11,630 nt of DNA, from the NCBI GenBank assembly GCA_903868035.1, contig CAIPTQ010000249.1, positions 1 to 11,630 on the forward strand, in the 5' to 3' direction. The notes beneath the pieces were generated by a model. It had not been told where the DNA came from, did not search any database, and saw nothing but the letters and a program-made list of their open reading frames with translations. Below, in pieces: positions 1 to 5,532 of the stretch (the stretch's first letter is position 1; each line of letters starts with the position of its first letter). The position numbers and the translations under genes are program-made. The stretch is from an uncultured Phycisphaerales bacterium (GTDB lineage Bacteria > Planctomycetota > Phycisphaerae > WQYP01).

Positions 1-74
1 ATCTCCCGCTCCAACTCCGCAATCTTCGTGCCCGCCGCCACGCAACCAGGACATTCAGGAAGGATCGCATCCAT
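1..74 (-). CDS. Probable transposase N-terminus (IS66-like?), partial
   Basis: An ATG at 74 (minus strand) opens a frame that runs off the left edge after about 24 codons: MDAILPECPGC, then AAGTK-IAELERE. A CPGC pair followed by an 'IAELERE' leucine/glutamate stretch resembles the start of IS66-type TnpC transposases, which begin with a short Cys pair and a coiled coil. A GGAG lies about 10 nt before the ATG. The gene is divergent from, and within 60 bp of, the truncated membrane-protein remnant at 133-273, which fits an insertion sequence sitting in that gene. The terminal inverted repeat is not identifiable from one end. The fragment is short, so the family is a guess; it could be any protein with a Cys pair and a coiled coil. 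Confidence 0.35.
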   Translation of the reverse strand, partial: MDAILPECPGCVAAGTKIAELERE

Positions 75-132
75 GCCATTTCACTCCGCGTTCCAAACGC
101 TAGAGATATTATATGCACGGGCAAGGCGCTAA

Positions 133-273
133 ACAATTACTGTCGGCCTTATCGTGATCTCCGCGCTCGCTAGTGCCTTTGGCAAAGGGATGGGATATAC
201 TCTGGGATTGATCTTCCTGCCCTTTATCTTCTGGCCTATGCTCGGGTTTGGCGATGCCCAATATGGGGGGTAA
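133..273 (+). pseudogene. C-terminal remnant of a DUF5684-type membrane protein
   Basis: This frame is open after a TAA at 130-132 and ends with TAA at 271-273. It has no start codon of its own placed to make a whole protein. It translates as TITVGLIVISALASAFGKG, then MGYTLGLIFLPFIFWPMLGFGDAQYGG. The 'A.AFGKG.G..LGL.FLPFIF.P.LGFG.AQY' ending is the hallmark of the C-terminus of small polytopic membrane proteins annotated DUF5684. Those normally have additional transmembrane segments upstream, which are missing here. In their place the DNA carries a stop and, from 74 leftwards, an opposing transposase-like start. I infer that an insertion cut the gene and left the last ~46 codons. The family is recognised from memory; the function of DUF5684 is unknown. 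Confidence 0.6.
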
Positions 274-287
274 ACAGCAAACCCCCC
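265..287. other. GGGGGGT/ACCCCCC hairpin at the end of the remnant gene
   Basis: A perfect 7-bp inverted repeat (265-271 and 281-287) with a 9-nt loop overlaps the stop codon of the DUF5684 remnant. There is no T-tract on either side, so it is not a standard intrinsic terminator. It may have served as the original transcript end of the disrupted gene. Confidence 0.4.
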
Positions 288-452
288 GACCCCACTTCGT
301 CGCGACGACATTCATAAAATTCAAAATTCCTATCAGTCTAAAAGGCGGGGGACAACACGGTCGCTCCCTGTCGGTCGCGGCTCTGAAAGTCATATGCAAG
401 CGCCCTGCCGGCAAAGGGGACCGGTGGGGCTTGAGATTAGGATCATCATCAG

Positions 453-478
453 ATTGCGGTTATCATTGCGCTCGCAAT
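453..478. promoter_or_regulatory. ATTGCG half-site cluster and -10-like box before the 494 gene
   Basis: ATTGCG occurs at 453-458 and 465-470, and the second copy forms a perfect inverted repeat with CGCAAT at 473-478 (2-bp spacer). A TATCAT box at 461-466 (5/6 to the sigma70 -10) lies inside the cluster; no convincing -35 is seen. The cluster is 15-40 bp before the ATG at 494, where an operator would be expected. The rest of 274-493 contains no gene that I can support. Confidence 0.3.
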
Positions 479-493
479 TCAGAGGGAGCGACG

Positions 494-1786
494 ATGCGCA
501 CAGGTATATACGGATTTGGGATGACGGTCCTGGCGACGCTGGTATGCGCCGCGGGCGTGTGGGCCGGAGGGGCGGGGAATGGCCCGGCGACGCAGGTTGC
601 GGCGGCCAGTGCGACACGGGATTGGGATGCGCTCGTGCGGGGATTGGGCAGCAAGGACTTCGCGACGCGCGAGGAAACGCAAAAGACGCTGGAGCAAGTG
701 CCCCGGGCGGAATATGGCGTGCTCAGCCAACTGGCCGCCGCCACGCGCGATCCGGAGGTGCAGGCGCGGTTGCAGGTGCGGATGGCGGTGCTGGAGGAGG
801 AAATGGCGTTTGATCCGGCGCCGATTTCGCTGAAGCTGACGGGGGCGCGTCTGCCGGAGGCGCGCGCGGCGCTGGCGCAGGCGACGGGGGTGGTGTTTGC
901 GAAACCTTATTCGTATCAAAGCGATCTCGATGGCGTGCCGCGAATAACAGTGGATTTGAAGGAGACGGCGTTTTGGGATGTGGTCACCAAGATGGGGGCG
1001 GAGTGCGATTTGGGAGTTCACCTGGAAGGGGATTTTTCGCTGTATGCCAGCGATCGGGGAGGGATTCGCCAGGGGGTGAAGGCGGGCGGTTTTTTTGCGT
1101 GGGCGGGCCCGGCGACGCGCTCGAAGACGATCTACTATTACCGCGAAGAGGGGCGCCAGCGGGTTGAGGAGAGCCTGGTGCAGCGCTATTACGTGGTGGC
1201 CGATCCGCGGATTTGTTTGATTGGGAGCAAGCGGTTGCGGACGGTGGAGGCGCGGGACGATCTGAACAATGTGTTGTGCCAGCAGGCGAAGGCCCCCGGT
1301 CCTGATTTCTATGAGGAAACGGGCGGACCGGGGTGGTATGCCGACGCCTATTTGGCGATGAAGGAGCCCCATGGGACGAAAATTGCCTCGCTACGCGGCG
1401 AGGTGGAGGTGTTCATCGGTGTGGGCGAGCAGCGGGTGGAGGCGGCGGACATCCAGACGGCAGGCACCGTCAAGATCGGGGCGGAAGAGGTGGTATTCAG
1501 GGACGTGGCCGTCACGGCAGGGCCGCTGGGGAGCCTGTCATTTGCCGCCTATCAACAGAAACGGCCGGCACCTTCCGGACGAGACAAGGCCTTGGTCTTC
1601 CCGGTCACGATCAAGTTGGTCGACGGCGCGGGACGGGAATTGTGGCAGGGACGACGCCACTACCCCAATGAACCGCTCCAGGACGTGCCGATCACGCTGC
1701 CGATACGGGCGCTATTGACCGCGCCGGCACGCGAAAAGGCGGTGACGGTGTCCTTTGAACTCAAAGATTTGCCGCTGCCCTATTAG
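494..1786 (+). CDS. Secreted HEAT-like/STN-like domain protein
   Basis: The product is a 430-aa exported protein of unknown function. I place the start at ATG 494 because AGAGGGAG lies about 6 nt upstream and the first 24 residues form a signal peptide (basic MRTG, hydrophobic core, probable cleavage after VWA24). The frame is open further upstream but has no such signals there. Residues about 42-105 resemble one HEAT-like helical repeat (LGSKDFATREETQKTLEQV; RDPEVQARLQ). Residues about 108-185 resemble a secretin/TonB short N-terminal (STN) domain: PISLKLTGARLPEARAALAQ followed by ITVDLKETAFWDVV. The C-terminal half (230-430) holds DPRICLIG, GTKIASLRGEVEVFIGVGE and a final FELKDLPLPY, all matched in the next gene, so the two are paralogs. 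A 37-bp gap to 1824 suggests an operon. An envelope or periplasmic role is inferred from the signal peptide only. Confidence 0.8.
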   Translation: MRTGIYGFGMTVLATLVCAAGVWAGGAGNGPATQVAAASATRDWDALVRGLGSKDFATREETQKTLEQVPRAEYGVLSQLAAATRDPEVQARLQVRMAVLEEEMAFDPAPISLKLTGARLPEARAALAQATGVVFAKPYSYQSDLDGVPRITVDLKETAFWDVVTKMGAECDLGVHLEGDFSLYASDRGGIRQGVKAGGFFAWAGPATRSKTIYYYREEGRQRVEESLVQRYYVVADPRICLIGSKRLRTVEARDDLNNVLCQQAKAPGPDFYEETGGPGWYADAYLAMKEPHGTKIASLRGEVEVFIGVGEQRVEAADIQTAGTVKIGAEEVVFRDVAVTAGPLGSLSFAAYQQKRPAPSGRDKALVFPVTIKLVDGAGRELWQGRRHYPNEPLQDVPITLPIRALLTAPAREKAVTVSFELKDLPLPY

Positions 1787-1823
1787 ACGCACGGAACGCG
1801 GCGGTGACGGAAAGGGTTGGCAC

Positions 1824-2894
1824 ATGAAAACGATCTGGCTGGTGGTGATCGCGGTTGCCGCCGCCTGCTGCCTGGCGACGGCACCGGCCAGGGGGCCGGC
1901 GAGCGCCGAGGCGCGGGCCATCGATCCGCCGCCGATTTCGCTGCGCGTGGACAAGGTGACAATAGCGGATCTGGCCGCCGCATTGTCCAAGGCGACGCAG
2001 GCGCCGGTGAAATTGGGAGGTATGGAATCCGGCGGCATGGAAATGGGCGGGAGCTTCACCCTGGATGTGCGGGATAAGCCGTTTTGGGAGGTCATGCTGG
2101 CGCTCAATACTCAGTCGCCCCTGCAAATGATCAGTGGACAGAATTTCTGTTTCTCGTATTACGGGGGGATTCGCGGCGGGGTGGTCAGCCAGGGTTTCTA
2201 TGTGTTTCCCAATGCCATCCTGCGCACGCAGCAGGCGGATTCTCAGATCGTCAAAGGGCCGCAGGTCCAGCCCGAGGTGATGAAGCTCTTTATCAACATC
2301 GCATCGGACCCCCGCATATGCGTGGTGGCCATGAAACCGCCGCGCCTGCTTTCGGCCATCGATGATGCGGGCAACAACCTGCGGGAAGAGGATCGCGCGG
2401 AGCAGCGGTGGGAACCGGGCACGGGCCATTTTTGGGATATGCAGGCGAATCTGAAGATTCCGGCCAAAATGGGCGGGAAGATCGCATCATTGAAGGGAGC
2501 CCAGACCCTTCTCGTGGGCGTGGGCGAGAAACGCTTTGAAGTGGCCGATGTGACGAAGATGACGCAGCCGCTGGAGCTTTCGCGCCAGAAGGTGACGGTG
2601 CGCAGCGAGCGCGGTTTGTTCATCATCAAGGCGGAAGCCAAGGTGCCCGAGGCCAAGGGTCCGGAGCAGTATGCCTTGCCGCTGACCATCCGCCTGGTGG
2701 ACGGAAAAGGCGTCGAGAAATGGCTGTGCGCCATTACCACGGGAGAGGCGACGGCGGCGGAGGGGCGGATCATGTATCAGCCGCTGGTGTATGAAGGGGC
2801 GCTAAAGATGATCGTGGCGGAACCGGCGGCCTACAAGGAGGTGGAGATGGGCTTTGAAATCAAGGATTTGGAATTGCCGCGGTGGAGTTGGTAA
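1824..2894 (+). CDS. Secreted STN-like domain protein, paralog of its upstream neighbour
   Basis: The product is a 356-aa exported protein of unknown function. ATG 1824 is chosen because GGAAAGGG lies 7 nt upstream and the protein then begins with a signal peptide (MKTIWLVVIAVAAACCLATA; cleavage near residue 20-23). Residues 37-95 repeat the STN-like pattern PISLRVDKVTIADLAAALSK...FTLDVRDKPFWEVMLAL. The remainder parallels the upstream protein: YGGIRGGV, SDPRICVVAMK, GGKIASLKG...LLVGVGEKRFEVADV, LTIRLVDGKG.EKW and terminal FEIKDLELP. It lacks the HEAT-like N-terminal segment of its neighbour, so the two differ by gain or loss of that part. No catalytic motif is visible. The STN-like fold in secretins and TonB receptors mediates protein contacts; binding rather than catalysis is an inference. 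Confidence 0.8.
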   Translation: MKTIWLVVIAVAAACCLATAPARGPASAEARAIDPPPISLRVDKVTIADLAAALSKATQAPVKLGGMESGGMEMGGSFTLDVRDKPFWEVMLALNTQSPLQMISGQNFCFSYYGGIRGGVVSQGFYVFPNAILRTQQADSQIVKGPQVQPEVMKLFINIASDPRICVVAMKPPRLLSAIDDAGNNLREEDRAEQRWEPGTGHFWDMQANLKIPAKMGGKIASLKGAQTLLVGVGEKRFEVADVTKMTQPLELSRQKVTVRSERGLFIIKAEAKVPEAKGPEQYALPLTIRLVDGKGVEKWLCAITTGEATAAEGRIMYQPLVYEGALKMIVAEPAAYKEVEMGFEIKDLELPRWSW

Positions 2895-2928
2895 CGGGGT
2901 TTACGCGGAACTTTCCTGGGCGCGCCGC

Positions 2929-2950
2929 CGCCGATACTCCGGCATCGGCG
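2929..2950 (+). terminator. Hairpin after the tandem paralogs, weak terminator candidate
   Basis: CGCCGAT (2929-2935) pairs perfectly with ATCGGCG (2944-2950) around an 8-nt loop, 35 bp after the stop at 2894. The downstream sequence has only scattered T residues, so it is not a textbook intrinsic terminator. Confidence 0.3.
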
Positions 2951-3198
2951 TCCTATGGGAATTTTCCGATCATTTTCACCACTGTTCAACCAGACATGCG
3001 GATCAAACGCGTAACTCACCTGAACGAATGTAGTCGTTGAGCCTGTAGAATCAATTGGCGCATATTTCGCAAAAAGGCGTTCAGCGTCAGTTTTGATCAA
3101 TTTGACGCTATTATAAATATTTTCGATGCCACTGGAAAATTTCATGTATCATATATTTGTATCAGTTGTAATATTGTGTTATACTGCTTTTGTCGTTG
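2951..3198. other. AT-rich intergenic stretch
   Basis: No supported gene lies here. Composition changes abruptly: from about 3100 to 3215 the DNA is strongly AT-rich (TATTATAAATATTTT, ATCATATATTTG and similar), against GC-rich surroundings. It offers several -10-like boxes, for example TATACT at 3180-3185 with a weak TTG at 3157. A minus-strand open frame starting at 3145 crosses this stretch but lacks a ribosome-binding site and runs into the end of the 1824 gene. Confidence 0.5.
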
Positions 3199-3227
3199 TT
3201 GACATACACCGATAAATGACCTAGATT
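3199..3227 (+). promoter_or_regulatory. Sigma70-type promoter for the NYN-domain gene
   Basis: A perfect -35 box TTGACA (3199-3204) is followed after exactly 17 bp by TAGATT (3222-3227), 4/6 to TATAAT. The predicted transcription start is about 3233-3235, which is where the leader hairpin begins. This is the best promoter match on the plus strand of the window. Confidence 0.55.
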
Positions 3228-3231
3228 TCTT

Positions 3232-3272
3232 ACCCATCCGACATGCCGCAAGGCCCGGGTGGGTTCTTTTTT
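3232..3272 (+). promoter_or_regulatory. 5' leader hairpin with T-tract, attenuator-like
   Basis: ACCCATCC (3232-3239) pairs with GGGTGGGT (3257-3264), 8 bp with one G-U. Inside is a small GCC-GCAA-GGC hairpin (3245-3254) with a GNRA tetraloop. Six T residues (3267-3272) follow and abut the ATG at 3273. The shape is that of an intrinsic terminator, and the 3' arm also contains the only SD-like purine run (GGGTGGG) before the start. It could stop transcription, mask the ribosome-binding site, or stabilise the 5' end. Confidence 0.5.
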
Positions 3273-3938
3273 ATGGCTACAATACCGACTCCTGTCACTG
3301 CGTCACCTGCGGCCACTACTCCCCTGCCTCAAGCCATAGCGTACGTCGATGGCCAGAACCTCTTCCATGAGGCCCAGCGTGCTTTTGGGTATGACTATCC
3401 AAATTTTGACGTGTTGCGTTTGGCCCAGGCAGTCTGCCAAAAGCATATCTGGACGCTCAAGGAAACGCGCTTCTACACCGGCATACCCGGCCCCGGCGAT
3501 GATCCCTTCTGGAATACATTCTGGCAACGTAAACTACGGGCGATGAGCCAAAAAGGAATCAAGACGTTCAGTCGCGCGCTGCGGTATCGAACGGAAACGC
3601 TCACCTTGCCCGACGGCACCACGCATACGCTTCGCTACCAGCAGGAAAAAGGCATCGACGTGCGAATCGCAATTGATGCCCTGTGCGGCGCTTTCGCCCG
3701 TGCCTTTGACGTGGCGATTATCTTCAGCCTGGACCAGGATCTATCCGAGGTCGCCAGGGATATTCGCGCCATTGGACAAGATCAGGGACGCCATCTTCGC
3801 GTGGCCTCGGCTTTTCCCTGGGCCGGCATAGCCGCGCCTTTCCCCATTGGCAGCACCTTTGGAATCCCCATCGATCGTGCGACATATGATGCCTGCATCG
3901 ACCCGCGCGACTACCGCCCCGCGCCGCGGACGCGTTGA
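3273..3938 (+). CDS. NYN domain (PIN-like) ribonuclease family protein
   Basis: The 221-aa product is a probable cytoplasmic metal-dependent nuclease of the NYN (LabA/DUF88-like) group. Visible motifs are AIAYVDGQNLF (21-31) with D26 and N29, QEKGIDVRIAIDAL (124-137) with D129 and D135, and IIFSLDQDLSEVA (149-161) with D154 and D156. These are the acidic clusters expected to bind metal in this fold. ATG 3273 is preferred over ATG 3243, because 3243 lies inside the leader hairpin without any SD while GGGTGGG precedes 3273. A short Pro/Thr/Ala-rich N-terminal tail (1-20) precedes the domain. The gene stands alone with its own promoter and hairpin leader and faces the minus-strand gene ending at 3997. 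Family membership is firm; RNA as substrate is known only for some relatives. Confidence 0.85.
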   Translation: MATIPTPVTASPAATTPLPQAIAYVDGQNLFHEAQRAFGYDYPNFDVLRLAQAVCQKHIWTLKETRFYTGIPGPGDDPFWNTFWQRKLRAMSQKGIKTFSRALRYRTETLTLPDGTTHTLRYQQEKGIDVRIAIDALCGAFARAFDVAIIFSLDQDLSEVARDIRAIGQDQGRHLRVASAFPWAGIAAPFPIGSTFGIPIDRATYDACIDPRDYRPAPRTR

Positions 3939-3996
3939 CACTTGACATGTCCCGACGCTTCCACGGAAACGTGTCATCCGCTGCGCCTGGCGCCCG

Positions 3997-4704
3997 TCAC
4001 GGCCGCGTCCCCGGGGCGCTCCCCGTCGCCGGCTGCGACTCCGCCGGCTTGGCCGCGGCCTCCGCGTCAATCTTGTCCGCCTGCTTGATCACTTCCTCGA
4101 TCGTGGCATATTTCTTGCCCGCCACGTCCTTGGCCAACTGCTCGTAGCCCGCCGTCTTCTTCGCCAGCGACGCCAGTTGCGCACCCTCGGGCAGCGGCCC
4201 GATGTTGGCCTGGGTCTTGTCAAAATCCACCAGCCACGTGCCGCCCTTGAGCAGCACGACATATGTGGGGCCCAGACCCATCTGGATGGAGGCGCTGTCG
4301 GCCTTGGCGTTCACATTCACCGTGGCGGCCTGGAGTTCCTTCTCAAAATCGGCCGCCTCGCTGTCGCCCTGGCCCAGGTTCAGCGCCTTGGCCTTGTCGC
4401 CAAACGCCGCGCTCGCCGCCAGGCGCAGGTGCTGCTCGGCCAGCATTTCGCCGAACATCGTCTCGGCCGGCGCCTGATTTTTGGGGTCCGTGTACGCCAG
4501 CAGCGCCAGCGCCGCCTTCTGATCCCCGGCGAACAAGGCGTGGAAAAAGTCGCCCAGCGCCTTGCGGGCCGCGGTAATCTGCGCGGTGTTCGTGGCCGGG
4601 GCGCTCGCCGTGGCCGGGGCGCTGGCCGTGGTCCCCGCCCCCATGACACCCAGTACACCGCTTGAAACCATGGCGGCCGCCAGTGCGATATGAATGGTAC
4701 GCAA
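3997..4704 (-). CDS. Secreted protein of unknown function, TTG start
   Basis: The product is a 235-aa exported protein. Translation most likely starts at TTG 4704: a perfect AAGGAG lies 6 nt upstream, and no in-frame ATG gives a full signal peptide. Residues 1-23 form the signal peptide (MRTIHIALAAAMVSSGVLGVMGA), followed by an Ala/Pro/Thr linker (24-38). A globular part follows (40-170) with ITAARKALGDFFHALFAGDQKAALALL, a pattern common at the start of NTF2-like/SnoaL-like cone folds, and later YVVLLKGGTWLVDF. A helical tail and an Ala/Pro/Ser/Thr-rich C-terminus (ESQPATGSAPGTRP) close the protein. It has the same order of elements as the lipoprotein encoded at 10786-11496, so the two are probably distant relatives. 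It lies downstream of the marR-type gene on the same strand with a 93-bp gap, and may be co-transcribed. No function is recognised. Confidence 0.75.
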   Translation of the reverse strand: MRTIHIALAAAMVSSGVLGVMGAGTTASAPATASAPATNTAQITAARKALGDFFHALFAGDQKAALALLAYTDPKNQAPAETMFGEMLAEQHLRLAASAAFGDKAKALNLGQGDSEAADFEKELQAATVNVNAKADSASIQMGLGPTYVVLLKGGTWLVDFDKTQANIGPLPEGAQLASLAKKTAGYEQLAKDVAGKKYATIEEVIKQADKIDAEAAAKPAESQPATGSAPGTRP

Positions 4705-4710
4705 ATCAAA

Positions 4711-4716
4711 CTCCTT
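4711..4716 (-). promoter_or_regulatory. Shine-Dalgarno site that fixes the TTG start at 4704
   Basis: AAGGAG on the minus strand lies 6 nt before TTG 4704. It is the strongest SD in the window and sits before a non-ATG codon, which supports the unusual start. Confidence 0.7.
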
Positions 4717-4760
4717 GAAAAAGCGGCTGCCACTTTACTCGATTGCCGCGCCCAACGTAA

Positions 4761-4785
4761 GGCCCTCCGGCCGGGCCGGGCCGGG
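4761..4785. repeat. CCGGG tandem triplet and GC hairpin between two minus-strand genes
   Basis: CCGGG occurs three times in a row (4771-4785). GGCCC (4761-4765) can pair with GGGCC (4773-4777). There is no T-tract, so termination between the two genes is not shown. Confidence 0.35.
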
Positions 4786-4797
4786 TACGCCCGCGCC

Positions 4798-5319
4798 TCA
4801 CGATCCGCCGCCGATCTCCGCCGTCGCCCCCAATTTCGTCAACAGCCCGATCATCTGTTCCTTCTCCGCCGTGCTCAGCCCCACCATCCGCTGGCGGATC
4901 AGCCGGAAATACCCCGGCATCACCTCTTCCAGGAACTTCCGCCCCCTGGCCGTCAGCTTCACCTCCAGCATCCGCCGATCCGCCGCCGCCGTCACCCGGG
5001 CGATGTGCCCCTCGCGTTCCAAGCCGTCGAGCAACCCCGTCATCGTCGCCCGCGTCACGCCCGCCTTGTCCGCCAGCACGCACGGATTCATCGGCAGGTC
5101 ATTCACCCGGTAGAGCAGCATCATCACGATGAACCGCCCCTGCGAGAGCGAAAACCCCGCCAGATAGTCATCCGTCGCCGCCAGCATGTCCGACGCCACG
5201 CGCAGCAACAACACAAACGCCGCCCCCGACGCCGGCTCTAGCTCCGGATACCGCGCCGCCGCCGCCCGAATGTTTTCGTACTTGGGCACGTCCCGCAAAC
5301 TATACATCTGCTTGGCCAT
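4798..5319 (-). CDS. MarR-family transcriptional regulator
   Basis: The 173-aa product has the usual MarR length and is expected to bind DNA as a dimer. Residues about 32-75 are the first helices (FVLLLRVASDMLAATDDYLAGFSLSQGRFIVMMLL). PCVLADKAGVTRATMTGLLDGLEREG (79-104) is the helix-turn-helix and recognition helix. RVTAAADRRMLEVKLTARGRKFL (108-130) is the wing with the typical D-R-R. C-terminal helices (130-165) serve dimerisation. The start is ATG 5319 or ATG 5307. No SD precedes either, and the promoter predicts a transcript start near 5320, so the mRNA may be leaderless. A SlyA-type palindrome lies within its promoter, implying autorepression. It is divergent from ald, 213 bp away, which may be a second target. 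The ligand is not predictable. Confidence 0.9.
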   Translation of the reverse strand: MAKQMYSLRDVPKYENIRAAAARYPELEPASGAAFVLLLRVASDMLAATDDYLAGFSLSQGRFIVMMLLYRVNDLPMNPCVLADKAGVTRATMTGLLDGLEREGHIARVTAAADRRMLEVKLTARGRKFLEEVMPGYFRLIRQRMVGLSTAEKEQMIGLLTKLGATAEIGGGS

Positions 5320-5326
5320 ATACCGT

Positions 5327-5354
5327 ATTATTAGCCGCCTAATCACCCTGTCAA
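5327..5354 (-). promoter_or_regulatory. Promoter of the marR-type gene
   Basis: On the minus strand a perfect TTGACA (5349-5354) and AATAAT (5327-5332, 5/6) are separated by 16 bp. The predicted transcription start is about 5320, directly at the ATG 5319, so the mRNA may have no leader. If translation instead starts at ATG 5307, the leader would be about 13 nt. Confidence 0.6.
5330..5343. promoter_or_regulatory. SlyA/MarR-type operator palindrome
   Basis: ATTAG-CCGC-CTAAT is a perfect 5-bp-arm inverted repeat with a 4-bp centre. It matches the TTAG-N4-CTAA form of the published SlyA consensus (TTAGCAAGCTAA). It lies between the -35 and -10 and overlaps the -10, so a bound repressor would block RNA polymerase. 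Autoregulation is an inference from this placement. Confidence 0.55.
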
Positions 5355-5429
5355 GCCCGCTTCCCACACTTTACCCATCTTGCCGCAAAACCATCGGCAC
5401 TGCGTAGAAACGATAAGATGGGCCGCCTT

Positions 5430-5500
5430 CCCCCCCAGCCCGCCACCCCCACACCCTCAAAACCCCCTCCCTTGGCGGTCTCCCCCCTCCCCCCCACGCC
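5430..5500 (-). other. C-runs upstream of ald; G-quadruplex motif on the minus strand
   Basis: The plus strand has C-runs of 7, 3, 5 and 3 at 5430-5436, 5439-5441, 5446-5450 and 5454-5456, separated by 2-4 nt. The minus strand therefore carries a standard G3+N1-7 quadruplex pattern. Further C-runs continue to 5495. The tract is in the marR-ald intergenic region, on the template strand for ald. Confidence 0.45.
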
Positions 5501-5503
5501 CGC

Positions 5504-5526
5504 TATACTACGCTATCTTTCGGAGG
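5504..5526 (+). promoter_or_regulatory. -10-like box and ribosome-binding site of ald
   Basis: TATACT (5504-5509, 5/6) lies 23 bp before the ATG without a recognisable -35. CGCTAT repeats directly at 5502-5507 offset by one turn (second copy 5511-5516). GGAGG (5522-5526) is 6 nt before ATG 5533 and fixes that start. Confidence 0.4.
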
Positions 5527-5532
5527 CTACCC

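Noticed and set aside
248..493. Upstream extension of the 494 gene to ATG 248
   Set aside because: The added 82 codons have no SD before them, overlap the DUF5684 remnant, and would bury the signal peptide.
479..1372. Minus-strand frame of 297 codons opposite the 494 gene
   Set aside because: Arg/His/Pro-rich shadow frame antisense to a gene with signal peptide, SD and a paralog next door.
2831..3145. Minus-strand frame of 104 codons (MKFSSGIENIYNSVKLIKTD…)
   Set aside because: The first half looks protein-like, but there is no SD, and the last third overlaps the end of the 1824 gene and reads like noncoding GC-rich DNA. Not supported without homologs.
3936..3976. TGACAC/GTGTCA inverted repeat between the convergent NYN and 3997 genes as a bidirectional terminator
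   Set aside because: The arms are only 6 bp with a 29-nt loop and no T-tract on either strand.
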